The notes below the pieces were generated by a model, which was not told the DNA's origin, did not search any database, and saw only the letters and a program-made list of their open reading frames with translations. DNA of 64,000 nucleotides from Nectonema munidae (Eukaryota; Nematomorpha; Nectonematoida; Nectonematidae): NCBI GenBank assembly GCA_030549495.1, contig JAUIRK010000927.1, positions 1 to 64,000 of the forward strand, read 5' to 3'. Shown piece by piece: positions 11,649 through 23,625 of the stretch (position 1 is its first letter; each line of letters opens with the position of its first letter). The translations under genes and the position numbers were made by a program.

Positions 11649-14174
11649 ACTACAAAATTTTAACTTATTTTTTTAGATACTTAAAAAACACTCTTAAACT
11701 TTATTAAATGGGGACTCCGACAGCTCCGTTGAAATGTAAAGCATGCGGGCCCCATTCTCCTGCGAGCCTCCTAGGGCACTGTTAGATCGACCAATGGCTC
11801 AGTCCTCTCCTATGTTGAGTCTAAATCATTTAGCAATTCAAAAATGCCTACAATATTTTTATGATGTCAATAAAATCTATATTTCAACTTTCTCATTTTT
11901 AAAAACATGTGAGTGTGCGTAAACTATCTATGAAAATGAAAAAAATTCAGAATGGGGAGGGGTAGACTCATTTTCAAAATTTTATTTTTGAAAACTCAAA
12001 TGAAGCAATGTAATTTAAAAAACTAAGAATAGTAAAATTGACAAGATTGTCTCAATTTTTCCAATTTAAACCTTCAACTTCGATACAACGATAATTTGCT
12101 GTATATAACTCAGAAGGTTAGAATACTATTGTAATCTCAATATTGTCATATGTTTCTGTTTTTAGTCTTTTTCCTATTGTCTTCATTCACATGTGCAATG
12201 TTTTACATATACGCAAAACGCCCTTCAAGTCAACTAGAAGATATTTCTTCTTAAATATTTATATTAATCTCTTCCTATATTCTATATAAATAATCCTTTA
12301 TGGATTCTAATATGCTCTTTTTATATACACAAAGAAATTTTATAAGATTTTTGCTCTCTGCCTCCCTTCTCTTTAATGTCTCCTTTTAAATAATATATTT
12401 CATGTTTAAGAAAAAATCTATTATTTTTTATAATTTTCTCAGAAAGAGTTTTTGCTTATTTTAAATAAAATTTGTACACCTATCTTATTTATTATGTTTT
12501 GAACTTTTATATTAATAATAAATCTACATTGTATAGGATTATATTTGATGAAACAGTGGCTGGAAATCTCCGGCTTAGAAAACTGTCTCTCACAAAATTC
12601 GCAATGAAAAATTCGATCTCAAAAAACTTCCTAAGAATATAAAAACGAGTTAGCTACTTAGTTAGTTGATCGATTGATTAGTTAGTTATCTAATTGACGA
12701 GTTTTCGCGAGTTATATAGTCAACTCTGAGACCGGGTTTCCTTTTTTTTAAACGAAGTACAAAAGTAAGTGATATTTTAAAATCTTAAGCCTTTCTAAAA
12801 CTCTTTTAGTGGGCATGATTTTTTTACAATTTGAGACCAAGTATTCCAAGAGAACGAGTTTTATAGGACCGTGTATTCCTAGCACCAATGAAGAAATATA
12901 CAACCGCTGTGTTATTATTGCTACTATGCTCACCACGTTGAAGTAGACTCGACTTAAAAAAAGTAAATTTAGAATAAATCTTTACCACATCTCCAATGTT
13001 TTATTATGTTTTTTTATTATGAATAATGACATATAATGCTTTCAATTTTTATTTATTTATATAATCTTTGCATCGTTTGTAAGATGAAATGTTACAATCC
13101 ATGTTTTTCGCATTAGTTAGGCTCTTATTCTGAAAATGATAATATAAATCACAAAAAATATATTTTTAGACCGCATTAAAGTTTATTGAATATTAAAACT
13201 ATTTCAAGGATAGCTTAATCTTAAATTTTTGAATGAGTTTTTGAAAAACAGCATATTTTCTGATAGGCTGATGAGATATATAAGTTCTTATCATTATGTT
13301 GTCTGCGCCTACAACATCTTTGAATTCATTGTATAGCCAAATTACGCTGCTTGACGACATGGCTGAATTTGCGCTCTTATGCTGGGAAGAATATTTTCGC
13401 TTGTATGTTTTTTTTGGGATTCAAGCATCAATGAAAATTAACCTGAGTTTACATTTTACAAAATTTCAATTCTTACTAGTGTTGTTTAGACAAAATTGTA
13501 ATAGGCCTATTCTACTTCGTATTAGTTCCACTTAAGGACATTTTCCATTCAGCACACAGCCAGTTCGGCATTCATAGAACATTTATCTGTATATATGGCA
13601 CAGCTAAATAGAATTATGCTATCTTGAAATGGTCTTTGATATATTTAAGCTTGAAAATTTCAGGTTAATAGCAGTAAAAAAACGTTGAATTGTTTAAATA
13701 AAATTTGATTCCGTAGTACCAGGACTATTTAGGATTATAAATTTTGATGGGGTAATCATTCTTAAAAGTAATCAACTTCTTGTCTATTCTTTTTTCTGTG
13801 AGCGGTGTCCAATACAAAGAAAAGACTTTATAAAATGATCGTCTAATATTTTTACGTGAATAATTTTATCAGAGGGGTTTCTTTCTTGTCAAAAGTTAAA
13901 AACACGTGAATAAGATACAACGTGTTTCTTCAAAGCATTTTCGCAAAAATGGACTTACAGTTTTGGAAAAAAACCAGCCACCTTAATTTCTTTAACTCAA
14001 TAAACAAACGCACAAATTTTAGCTTGAAGGTGCTCACAAACAAAGTTTTTATACTAACCCAAAATGTTTAAATTATGATTTTGGGGTCTAAAAATAATAA
14101 AATAAAAGCTTACTTAAAATGATCTATTTTTTCCATCTTATTTGAAAAAAAAGATAATAACTAAGATAAAGATA
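11649..14174. other. AT-rich stretch without a recognised gene
   Basis: It begins with a short GC-richer patch (about 11706-11790, GGGGACTCCGACAG and GCGGGCCCC) continuing the GACTCC-type repeat. The frames at 12748-12936 (-) and 13296-13535 (+) are short and unmatched. Nothing else is supported. Confidence 0.45.
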
Positions 14175-15892
14175 CAGTGGTTATTCGCCACTTTGCGGTT
14201 TACTTATTGCTGTCTTATTGATTCGCTTGTTATATGTATGGCTATTATATATATTGCTATTATTTTACTTTATTAGTAGTAGACATCTTCAGCTGTGTGT
14301 ATGCATGGTTTTTATCTGCAGTGTTGTGTACGCTAATTGTGAATTTTTATTAAATACTGATTTATTCAAGCCCAACGATGCCACGAAAACGGTCAATAAC
14401 TTCATCGATTTCTGCCACTGAACCTAAGCGAAAGCGAAGAATGCTTACGATAACAGAGAAAAATGAGCTTCTCGACATGCTTAAGAAAGGGAGATCATTT
14501 GCTGCGGTTGGCCGTCATTATAGAATTAACGCTTCGTTACATCAAGAAAGAAGAGAAAAACATCAGATCTACTTGAAAATTGACTTTCAACTTCTAATAA
14601 GTCAATCGTTAAGATGGAAGTTATATGAGTGCTGTGGATTAATGATTACCGTAGAAAAAAACATTTCCTTGGAGACTAACACCATAAGAACTAAGGCCAC
14701 GAAATGGCAGAGAAAATAGAGAACCAGGATATCAGTGGCCAAGAAGAGCATGACAATTACGATGAAAATGAACCACGACCAACGACTGGATCTCCTAACA
14801 AACAACCGGGTTCATTGCCAGCAAGGATTCGATAGATACAAGAAGCGCTATGGATTCAAGAGCGTAAGGCTAAATAGAGAGGCTGCCTATGCGGATAAAA
14901 CGACGGCCGATAACTTACTGAACAACACCTTCAAAGGCATAATTTAAGAAAAGGGCTATCTACCAGAGCAAGTTTTCAATATTGATGAAACGGGCTTGTT
15001 TTGGAAGAAGATGCCTCTTAATGTTTCTTAATGACAGGGGAAATCACAGCCTCGGATTTTAAGGCTCGAAAAGATGCTGAAGCCGACTTATTTATTAGTC
15101 CAAAAAAGTAAGAGCTCTAAAGAACAAAAAAACAGGTTGTCTGTGCATTGGTTGCATAATCATAAGACTTGGATTACGAAAATTCTTACGATGGACCTCA
15201 TTAGTCCAAGATTAAGATTTATCTGACAGAGAAAAGCCTTGAGTTCAAAGTAATTCTGTTGATGGATAATGATGGAGGCCATTCTGTTGACATAACACAT
15301 GATGAGATCCATTAGAATCCTTGCCACTGAAAACGACATTACTCATTCAGCCAATATATCAAGGCGTTATTTGCGCTTTTCCGATTAGTATAAAAATTCT
15401 CAGCAAAGCCTCATTGAAGCAATGGATGTGAATGAAGACTTTTCGCTGAAGGCGTACTGCCATGACTACACCATTGCATCGTGTCTGAAAAATGTTCAAA
15501 AGAACGACATGAAGAAGGAGATTTTAAATTCCTTTTTGAAAAAATTATGGCCAGAAGTGATGCAAGATTTCATGGATTTCTCTCCCGATGATATTTAGCA
15601 GTTGATAAAATTTTTAATCTGATACAATTACTGGGTGGAGAAGGTTTTAATGATTTGACTGTCGAAGACGTCCTTGATCAACTCAATGTTCAAAATCAAT
15701 CATTGATAGACGAAGACATTTATGAGCTGACCAAGTCAGCATCTGAGGAAGAGAAAGAGGAACAACGGGGTGAGGTAGAGGAGAAGGTTGGCCTTACGCT
15801 TGAGCGTCTTGCACTATTGCACAGAAAGGCTCAAGAACTTCAGAATCTTACGAAGCTAAGGATAAAAACACGCCACTTGCTAAAGTACCTGT
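14175..15892 (+). mobile_element. Tigger/pogo-type transposon, right end lost
   Basis: The left edge reads TA then CAGTGGTTATTCGCCACTTTGCGG (14175 on), as in Tigger elements, which insert at TA. The transposase relic follows at 14378. No complementary right terminus is found. Instead the copy runs into the hairpin at 15893 and the inverted repeat block at 15925, so the right end was deleted or replaced. Confidence 0.7.
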
Positions 15893-15894
15893 AG
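14378..15894 (+). pseudogene. Tigger transposase relic (HTH + DDE_1)
   Basis: The start codon lies in ACGATGCCACGAAAACGG. The first block has the family's MP(R/K)KR opening, then KRKRRMLTITEKNELLDMLK and SFAAVGRHYRIN, a psq-type helix-turn-helix. Later blocks read KGYLPEQVFNIDETGLFWKK (first catalytic Asp near 14984), LLMDNDGGHS (second Asp near 15264, normally DNAPGH) and LLIQPIYQGVI (normally LLQPMDQGVI). A C-terminal acidic tail ends at 15894. Multiple frameshifts and stops break the frame, so the gene is dead. Order and motifs match Tigger/jerky proteins of the Tc1/mariner superclass. Confidence 0.88.
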
Positions 15895-15920
15895 TCTCAC
15901 AATAATTTTTTTGTGAGACT
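15893..15920. repeat. perfect 10-bp-arm hairpin
   Basis: AGTCTCACAA (15893-15902) pairs with TTGTGAGACT (15911-15920) around an 8-base T-rich loop. It lies exactly where the Tigger transposase frame ends. It may be part of the transposon 3' end or a junction. Confidence 0.6.
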
Positions 15921-15924
15921 GGTC

Positions 15925-17290
15925 CTCAAAGGGTTAGGGGTTAAATTTTACACATATACTCATCAAGTATGCTAAATTTAGTGGTGATGTTCATTTTTTT
16001 TTATGAAAACTAATCAAACTTGACATAAAATGATTTGAATTTAACCATTCATGTCAAAATTAAAATTTTTATTGAAATACTTATAAAAACTTTTTTACAC
16101 ACATGCACTCATTTTCGAGTATGCTGAGTTTACTGGTGATGTCTATTTTTTTAATGAAATTCAGTCAAATCTCTCAAAAAATGGTTTAAATATGACAGCC
16201 CATGTCAAAATTAAATTTTTTTATTCTTATAAAAAGTTTTTTACACATATATACCATTTTTAAGTATGCCCAATTTAGTGGTTATGCCCATTTTTTATGA
16301 AAATTTATTAAATGTGCCAAAAAATAGATTAAACCTGTAAATCAATGTCAAATATATAAACTTGGAAATAAATTATTTTCTTTATTTATTTAATAAACCA
16401 ACTTTCTGTGTTTAATTCAGTCAAAATATTTCATTTGTCAGTAAATTAGGCATCTCGATAGGAACTCCATCATTTTGGCTGCAAATTTACGTTTTGGCTG
16501 ATAGTCTTATATCATTTCTTTTATACTTTATACAGTGTGTAATTTTACTATTGATTCTATGGTGATCCTTTCATGGTAGCTCTTTTTTAATTAGAAATTT
16601 TTTTCTGCAATCTGTCATTGAAAAAAATTTTTAAAGATTTATTTTGAACAGTTTTTTCCGCTCTCAAAGTATTCTGATTAAAGAATCTTCTTCATGATCT
16701 TGTGCTTTTTTATCAGTATCTTGTAATTGAATATTTGTCAATCAAGCCCATTTCAAAACTTTTTTTTCTGAGGAAATCATTTGTTATGTTCATTGTTCAT
16801 TTACAAAAAGTTGTCCACATTCTTCATCTAAAAGACTCATTCATACAAAGGAAAAAGATTGAAAAATTAAATTTAAATTTAAAATTGACTAAATCTTTAC
16901 ATATTGGCATCTGTGACATTTTTTTTTAACTATGACGTATTCAAAATTTTCAAATTTCTTACCATCTAAGTGAAATGATAATTGTAATCTTTGCTGATAA
17001 GTCATAGGTTTAGCAATTTTTCATTTTGCAAAAGAGGAACTTCTTTTTGACGCTCAAAATCTTTTTTGAAGCCCACAATATTTAATCAATAACCACTTCT
17101 TAATTCATTGGATTTATATATTTTTTTTATTTTCAGATAAAATTTGACATTATTTATTTAAAAAAACACATTTTCACGCATACATCATTAATACAATTGA
17201 CACTTCCAGGTATTTTTTAACTGTATTATAACCAAAATAGAGTACAGAAATGAAGCCTAGTCGATTTACATTACTCTTAAAAAATATTCA
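15925..17290 (-). repeat. inverted partial copy of the 7.8-9.5 kb repeat region
   Basis: Read on the minus strand, this block follows 7790-9530 in order. It has the GACAGGTTTGAxTGATTTT words, then a segment matching 8440-8700, including TTTTAGATGAAGAA and GAAGATTCTTTAATCAGAAT, and ends like 7800-7860 (near 17215-17270). It is diverged by many small changes. No intact terminus like CCCTATTAGTGCT is present, so it is a decayed second copy of the nested element's family. It directly follows the Tigger relic. Confidence 0.75.
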
Positions 17291-18097
17291 TATTTTTATT
17301 CATATTTTTCGGTTTTTAAAGTCCTCCTTAATGAACAATAGCATTACACTTTAAAAATATCTGAAGTAATTATCTTCAACCATCATACAATATTTTACTA
17401 ATTAACTCTTCAGATAAATATTTTCATTATATCATATGCAATTATCATCAATAATCATACATTATCTTATTATGCACTCGTCATTTCACTAATTTACAAC
17501 ATATTATTTTCAAACAAACTCATCGACGCAATTATCTTCAAGCATCATATAATATCAAAATAATAAGAAAGCCAAAAGCGCTGCTTGATTCATGTTTTGA
17601 TTAATTGTTATTTCAATAATTGTTTAGTATAATAAATCAGTAAAAGAGCTGAATTCGTAAGACATATTTTTATCTAATTATAAATCCTATAATAATAATA
17701 ATTAATTAAAATCAAATACACGCAGCCTTAGATTTCAAAAAGGCCAAATTTGATTGATAATTGCACAGGTTCTTATATTCTAATCGTAAAAATTTAGTCC
17801 AGAAATAAAATTTACATTGTCGATTTAGTATAAAAAAATATATATACTTTTTTTTAAAATATGTATGAATCAGGGGCGCACATCCGGGGGGGGGGGATTT
17901 TTGATTTTGAGGATTTTTTAAATTATATAAATATTTTTATTTGGTACCGTTTTGAAAGGCTAATTTAATGTTGATGATTCACCAGATTTTCTCATCTTCT
18001 GTCACAGTGATTCTATTTCTTTTTTGTCTCCTCTGTTTTTCTCTGCTAAAACTCAATCATTCACTCAAGCCCTCTCCTCTTGTTAAGCTCTCCTATC
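17291..18097. other. AT-rich stretch with possible MITE end
   Basis: Non-coding. A CAGGGGCGCACATCCGGGGG word at about 17873, with a G-run, resembles a hAT-type MITE terminus. Another such word, CAGTGACGTAGCTAGGCTGGGG, starts at 18119 just inside the next feature. No complete element could be drawn. Confidence 0.35.
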
Positions 18098-18970
18098 TCA
18101 TTCAGCTCTCTTATTTCCAGTGACGTAGCTAGGCTGGGGCATGAGGGGCCGTGCCCACACTTCTATGTATAAGTCGTTCAAACAAGCCAGAATCCTTCTA
18201 AGGATTTTTCTAAGCTCACAAAGAACCCGATTCACTCCTTGAAGATTTGGAATTGCACCATTGCCAGGGAATGGGTCACTTTCTTTGAAGCAATCTGGAG
18301 ATCCTTCAGAAAAAAAACCAAAGATAGAATAGCGAGGTTCTCGCCTTTGGTGGCCTGAGCACACATCGTCCGCGGACGGAGGTGCAATTGGGCCCGAGAA
18401 ACTCGATGGTCTGCACGGGGGAGAGGATCCATTTCTTGACATTTATGCGAATTTCGCATTCGTCTTCCAGAAACTGAGTGAAGGCCGTAGTGATCTTGGT
18501 TGTGGATTCCCGGTCCTCCCCCAAAATCAAGAAGTCGTCCAGGTATAAGATAAAGCGGAATTAGGCACGTTGTTCCACTGGTAGTCATTCCTTTAAAGTT
18601 CCTAGCAGACGTGTCACCACGCTTTGGAGGACTGCTGGGCTAAAGCACGCCCCCATTGGCAACCTGGTGAACTGCCAAATTTTTCCCCCTAACTTGATAC
18701 AAAAGCAGTTTCTTCATTCCTTCTGAATTCTTTTGCAATAAAACGCATCTGTAAGATCCAGACGGATGGCCCATTTGAATAAGAGCTGAACGTAGCGCAG
18801 CTGGAAGGGGGCCGTAAGCTTGATAGCTGGCGTGGCGAAGTGGTCCCGTGAGAAACCAAAGTCTGCCACCAAACGAGTCTTCCCGTTGGACTTGTGAACC
18901 AAGAAGCACGGGGAGACTATTCTAGGGCGAATCGCCTGTTTCAGTTTCTCTTTGTTCAGGGGAGCCAACG
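18098..18970 (-). mobile_element. retroelement fossil: reverse transcriptase piece (LTR-kin/DIRS-like)
   Basis: Minus-strand frames carry reverse-transcriptase signatures in order. There is a PRIVSPCFLVHKSNGKTRLV finger region at the high-coordinate end, then a LDLTDAFY motif, LPMG, a YLDDFLILG-type active-site box and the thumb region. The style resembles DIRS/VIPER-type more than Gypsy, but the lineage is not settled. No terminal repeats, gag or integrase/recombinase is visible. It is a truncated, broken and probably old copy with several breaks. Confidence 0.75.
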
Positions 18971-19380
18971 ATATATTTAAAAAGAATAAATATTTTTTGA
19001 TTTGAACATTTTTCGATTCTTTGATTATTATTCGACGAATATAATATTTAAAATCGTGCAAATTGCAAAGTATATGTTATAACTTTTGTAACATCGTATG
19101 AGGTAGCAAAATATGAACAGAAAGTTTGATATTTTTTGATTTTTTAAAGAATATTTTTCGATTCTTTGATTACAGAATTTTATTTTGATTATTTGACAAA
19201 TATAATATTTAAAATCGTGCAAATTGCAAAGTATAGGTAATAACTTTTGTAACATCGTATGAGGTAGCTAAATATGAACAGAAAGTTTGATATTTTTTGT
19301 TTTTTTAAAGAATATTTTTCGATTCTTTGATTACCGAATTTTATTTTGATTATTTAATATCGTTTAAAAATTAATAACTT
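18967..19380. repeat. tandem repeat, about 150-bp unit, 2.5 copies
   Basis: ATTTTTCGATTCTTTGATTA recurs at about 19008, 19154 and 19314. Between copies are TATTTAAAATCGTGCAAATT and TAACATCGTATGAGGTAGC words in fixed order. It lies directly beside the RT fossil and may have been its flank. Confidence 0.8.
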
Positions 19381-19439
19381 ATCTAACATCCTCTCCCCGA
19401 ATGAGGTATATAAAATCTTACATCTAGCAAAATATGAAC

Positions 19440-19797
19440 TGATAGGTTGGAGATGAATTATCGCGGTATACAGGTTGGAGATGAACCATCGTAGTATACA
19501 GGTATAATGTATATAGGTAATAACTTATGTAGCATCGTCTCCCCGAATGAGGTATATTAAATCTTACATCTAGCAGAATGTGAACAGAAAGTTGAACATT
19601 GTCTCCCTAGTTATTTGTACATGGAATAGAAACCATCGTAGTATACAGGTTGAAGATGAATCATCGTAGTATACAGATTGGAGATGAATCATCGTAGTAT
19701 ACAGGTTGGAGATGAATCATAGAAGTATATAGTTTGGAGATAAATTATCGTAGAATACAGGTTGGAGAAGAATCATAGTAATATACGGGTTGGAGAT
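19440..19797. repeat. minisatellite, about 28-bp unit
   Basis: The unit is approximately GAATCATCGTAGTATACAGG plus TTGGAGAT, repeated irregularly about nine times. A diverged interruption at about 19500-19625 resembles the neighbouring 150-bp repeat. Open frames on either strand here are products of the repeat, not genes. Confidence 0.85.
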
Positions 19798-19798
19798 C

Positions 19799-19965
19799 AG
19801 AGGTCTGGCAAGACCTCCGGGGAGACAACTCGCAAAACTTGCCAGCCTTATTATCAGAGATCTGGCAAGACCTCCGGGGAGACAACTTGCAAAACTTGCA
19901 AGCCTTATCACAGGTCTGGCAAGACCTCCGGGGAGACAACTTGACAAACTTGCCAGCCTTATTAT
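19799..19965. repeat. minisatellite, about 58-bp unit, 3 copies
   Basis: Three near-identical copies contain GGTCTGGCAAGACCTCCGGG and GAGACAACTxGCAAAACTTG. Within each, GGTCTGGCAAGACC is a small hairpin. The unit is much more GC-rich than its surroundings and gives short open frames on both strands that are not genes. Confidence 0.9.
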
Positions 19966-22490
19966 ATATTTAAATGTGTAAATCGTAAAATGCTTAAAAA
20001 ATATACTTAAAATAAAAATTTTCAAAAAATATTTTACATACATATTGAAAGCCACATTTCAAAAATTCTACTTTTTTTGAATATCAATGGACCCCCTATT
20101 TCACGGGTAGATTTTACAAAATATGTTCACACTTGGTTAAGAAACCATCGATCTGCAATCAGCCAGGATTGAAAGACAGATAATGTGTGTGCAGTGGCGG
20201 ATCGAGAAATTTCTTATAGGGGGGCCGAAATCTATTAATTTTTTTTTGCAATTTTGCTAAAAGTCTTCAGAGAATACGACAATTACCTATGTTTTCATAT
20301 TTATAACATTATTTTGCCATGAATGTATCATTTAAGCCAGAATTTCGAAGAATTTTTCGTACCACTTTTTTATGTTAAAATAAATTTTAAAATTGTAAAT
20401 TGTAATTCTTTCTTTCGAGTAAGTAGGCCATTCAATAATATAGCATAACTCTTGTAGTTTCAGTGTTTGTCATGACCCATATTCATAAGAATTCTCACTG
20501 ACACTTTTTTGATATATAGAACGTATGGTATCATGTAATAGCATGTAGCTTTAGACATGCATACAAGCACTGATCTTTTTTGTAGAAGTAGACCTCATGG
20601 GACGTTTCCTACAACGTTTATGTGTTTCTATGTAAGGGGTGACTCCACACAGCAGAGCATTCCCCTCCTCCTCCCACTCCCCCCTTCAGTGATAATTTTC
20701 TACTTCGCACCCTGAACTAATGAAGTCATATTTCTTTGAGGTTCCCATATAAACTTTAAATGAAATTTTTATTCTTTCAGTTTTTTTTTCTAAGCCAAAA
20801 CTTTTTTTCATTTTTCTTAAAAATTTGATAATTTAATATCTCTAAAACTTTTCACTCAGTTTAACTTAGATAAATAGGTCTACAATTTATTAACAACTTT
20901 TCACGCTTGTTAAGGGACGTCATATATACATGATCCCTGCAAAATATAGTAAATACTTAAAGTTATCAAAAAAATCGTTAGAATATTAAATAAATAGAAA
21001 AAAGTAAAGTTGTGTTTTTAAATTTTAGACATGAAAATAAACCTATTAGTTAAATAGTTCCTATTCTCTTCTGAATTAAATTTTATAAAATGATAGGTTT
21101 TCGCCAATAAAAATATTAATTTTAGTATGTTGTAGATTGATTTAAGAAAAACGAGTGTTCTAACAATATTTCATTTGGATGATTTTTTAATTATATGAAA
21201 AAATTTTGTTCACTTATGAAATTTTCAAGCACTTGAAAAATGCGTTTAAGACAGGGCATGAAAATAATTTTTTTTTATATCAATAACCTTTGTTAAGTAC
21301 AATTTATTAGAAAGTCCTTCTATAGATTTCGTTTTCTTGTATTTAATTTAAAAAGAAAATTCTATTTTTTTGAAATTCTTTAGCATTTTAACCTAATGAA
21401 AATTAAAAATTTTAGTTACCTAAAGGGACCTCAGGTGCAATAATTGTGAGTTATGTCAACTGCATAGAAGAAACAAAAAAATATATAAAGAAAGTGAAAA
21501 AATCTTTTTAATGGGGGTCATTTTTGATCACAATCTCACTTCGAATTAAAATAGAACTTTACCGAAACGATTGGAATTAAAAAAAGGCAAATTATATAAA
21601 ATTTTATATTTTTCTTTTAAAAAGTATATATAAGCGTTTTAGAGTCATTTTTAGCCCCATTGAAATTTGAAACTCAAAATTATAGTGTTTATATAATTTC
21701 TTTGAACTCATCAAGTTCAGAATTCTCTACAGCATTCCAATCAATTTTTGAGAAAATCAGAAATATGAAAGTCTAATTATTTAAATTTATGTTAATGTTA
21801 GATGTTAACTGTTATTTTTTTGTAATTGTTGACTTTACTGTAACTTAAAGCATTATTGTTAATTTTGTATAATGAGGAACAATTCAATGGCAATTTACAT
21901 TTCTCGTAGGCACTCTTTTTGAAATTTTCTTTTGTTTTATCTTTTTTATAATTCATCTAATTGTGAATATGTATATTTTCATATATATTTTTTTGTCATT
22001 TCATTTTCCTATTTTATATGATAGCAAAACAATAAGAGATTTATTGTTTATATTTTTAAGCTAAAAAAAGAGGACAGTTAGATTGAATAAAACCGTTATG
22101 TTCAGTTCTACGTCCGATAGCCTAATAGAGTATACAAACTACAATATATCCCACAATATTCATCATATATATTAAAAACAAATAATTCAATATTAATATT
22201 TAAATAAAAAAAATATTTATTTTTGCTATCCTATTTTATCTGTTTTAACCATGGCATAAAACTACAAAAAGTATATTTTTGTATGTCTAATTTATTTTTA
22301 TAAATGATCTCCGTAATCCGTTATATAAATATTTATATATTTTATTAATTGTTTGACATAATCTATATTTTGAATTTAAATTTTATTATTAACAATTCTC
22401 CGTATATATTTTGATAAAATTTTTAAACAGACTTGTTTATCTGTTTGTTTATTTGTAATATGGAAGATAACCCATACTGGGTGGGTTTCA
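19966..22490. other. AT-rich non-coding stretch
   Basis: No coding frame. CAGTGGCGGATCGAGAAATT followed by GGGGGGCCG (about 20195-20228) looks like a hAT-type MITE end without a partner. The rest is low-complexity AT-rich sequence. Confidence 0.45.
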
Positions 22491-22674
22491 TTAGAGTAAA
22501 AATGTAATATTCTGAATTCAAAATTTTACGACTTTATTTTTTAAAAAAGAAGGAGAGGAATAAATATATATGTATTATGTAAAAGTTTAAAATATTTCGC
22601 TCTTTGCGACCTTTGTCTGTTGTAGTATAAATATAGATTAATTTTGAACTCTGAATATTACATTTTTACTCTAA
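22491..22674. mobile_element. fold-back MITE, 184 bp
   Basis: TTAGAGTAAAAATGTAATAT (22491 on) is complemented at the other edge (to 22674). The match extends to about 36 bp per arm with only a few mismatches (CTGAATTCAAAATT against CAGAGTTCAAAATT). The interior is non-coding. No clear target duplication was identified, so the superfamily is open. Confidence 0.7.
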
Positions 22675-22939
22675 TTTATTTATATGTTTCATATGTTTTT
22701 TAGAATACGTATAGCATTGCTTTTATTTAAAATCAAGAAGTTTATTTAATTTTTTTTCTAATAAATTGTTCGTCAAAATTTTTTAATTTTTATCACTACA
22801 TGTCTTTCACAAATTACAAATAAATGTGATACCATGTTTATTTGAAAGAAAGCTGGACATCGAATTGCTCAAAAGCACCTCTGCTTAGTCAATGGTTGTA
22901 GCGTTAGATTCTGCTAGGAGCAAGACATGTTATTCCTTG

Positions 22940-23235
22940 GAATAGCGTAGAATTGCTTGCAAAAGGTCATCATCTCTGTTTCCAGCGTTCTATGCACGCA
23001 CATAGTTTGCAAACATGCATTTTTGGTGTGATATTTACAAAAAGACATTTTTCAAATGCCCTTTTAGGATTTTTCCTTCGATACAATGTAGGGCATCAGT
23101 GCTTGTTTTATCATCAACAACATTCCTCCTTGCTTTCTTTGTTCCTCCCTATCACAACGGAAGATTTCAAATCCGTCTAACACAAGCTCACTGTCGTTCA
23201 CATCCTGATGTAACCATTATTCAGTGATGGCTGGG
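22940..23235 (-). mobile_element. LINE endonuclease fragment (Jockey/CR1-like)
   Basis: One minus-strand frame reads through SELVLDGFEIFRCDREEQRK and GGMLLMIKQAL. This matches the loop of apurinic-type LINE endonucleases that lies between the ETWL and YRPP motifs. No reverse transcriptase is nearby. It is a short relic just upstream of MED14 exon 1, in antisense orientation. Confidence 0.65.
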
Positions 23236-23434
23236 ATTTGCGCGAACATACTTTTCACGAGTTGTTCCAAGAATATATCAAGAAAAAATTTTCTTTTTAC
23301 TATTTATATTCTTCCCTTGTGTTTGATTTAATTTTCGGGTTTTGCATTGGCAAACCGTGTTTTCTTAAAAAGTCGCAATAAGATTCATTATATGGATAGT
23401 ATACGCTGATTTAACTGAGTTTCATTATTTTTAG

Positions 23435-23625
23435 ATGATTCCTGACGAACCTCCTTCTCAGTTGTATTCTCCTTTTCAGTCGGGTGCAGCAACAAACCCC
23501 CCACAACCTTCAGCATCCTTCCCATCAATTTCCTTAGCGACGCTCATTGATTTTGCTCTTCAAAGAACTTATCATGAATTAGTTATCCTATCCGAAATCC
23601 TTCCTCGCAAAACAGACCTAGAAAG
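23435..23625 (+). CDS. MED14: MED14 exon 1 (N-terminus)
   Basis: It starts ATGATTCCTGACGAACC directly after a TTTTTAG, so a 5' UTR intron may end here. A Pro/Ser/Gln-rich leader of about 30 residues is followed by [20 protein letters not shown] and LPRKTDLER, matching the conserved start of the MED14 fold (human STLIEF...RTYSEL...LLPRKSDVER). The exon ends AAAG/GTTTCT, splitting an Arg codon as AG|A. The open frame beyond the donor (to 23680) loses all similarity and is intronic. No promoter motif was identified upstream. Confidence 0.9.

Noticed and set aside
12748-12936. 62-codon minus-strand frame
   Set aside because: No motif and AT-rich; could not be tied to any element or gene.
13296-13535. 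79-codon + strand frame (AEFALLCWEEYFRLYVFFGI)
   Set aside because: No family recognised, no splice context, and nothing comparable nearby.
19717-20055. Repetitive open frames on both strands (LASxLPGGLARP type)
   Set aside because: They are translations of the 58-bp minisatellite and appear on both strands.
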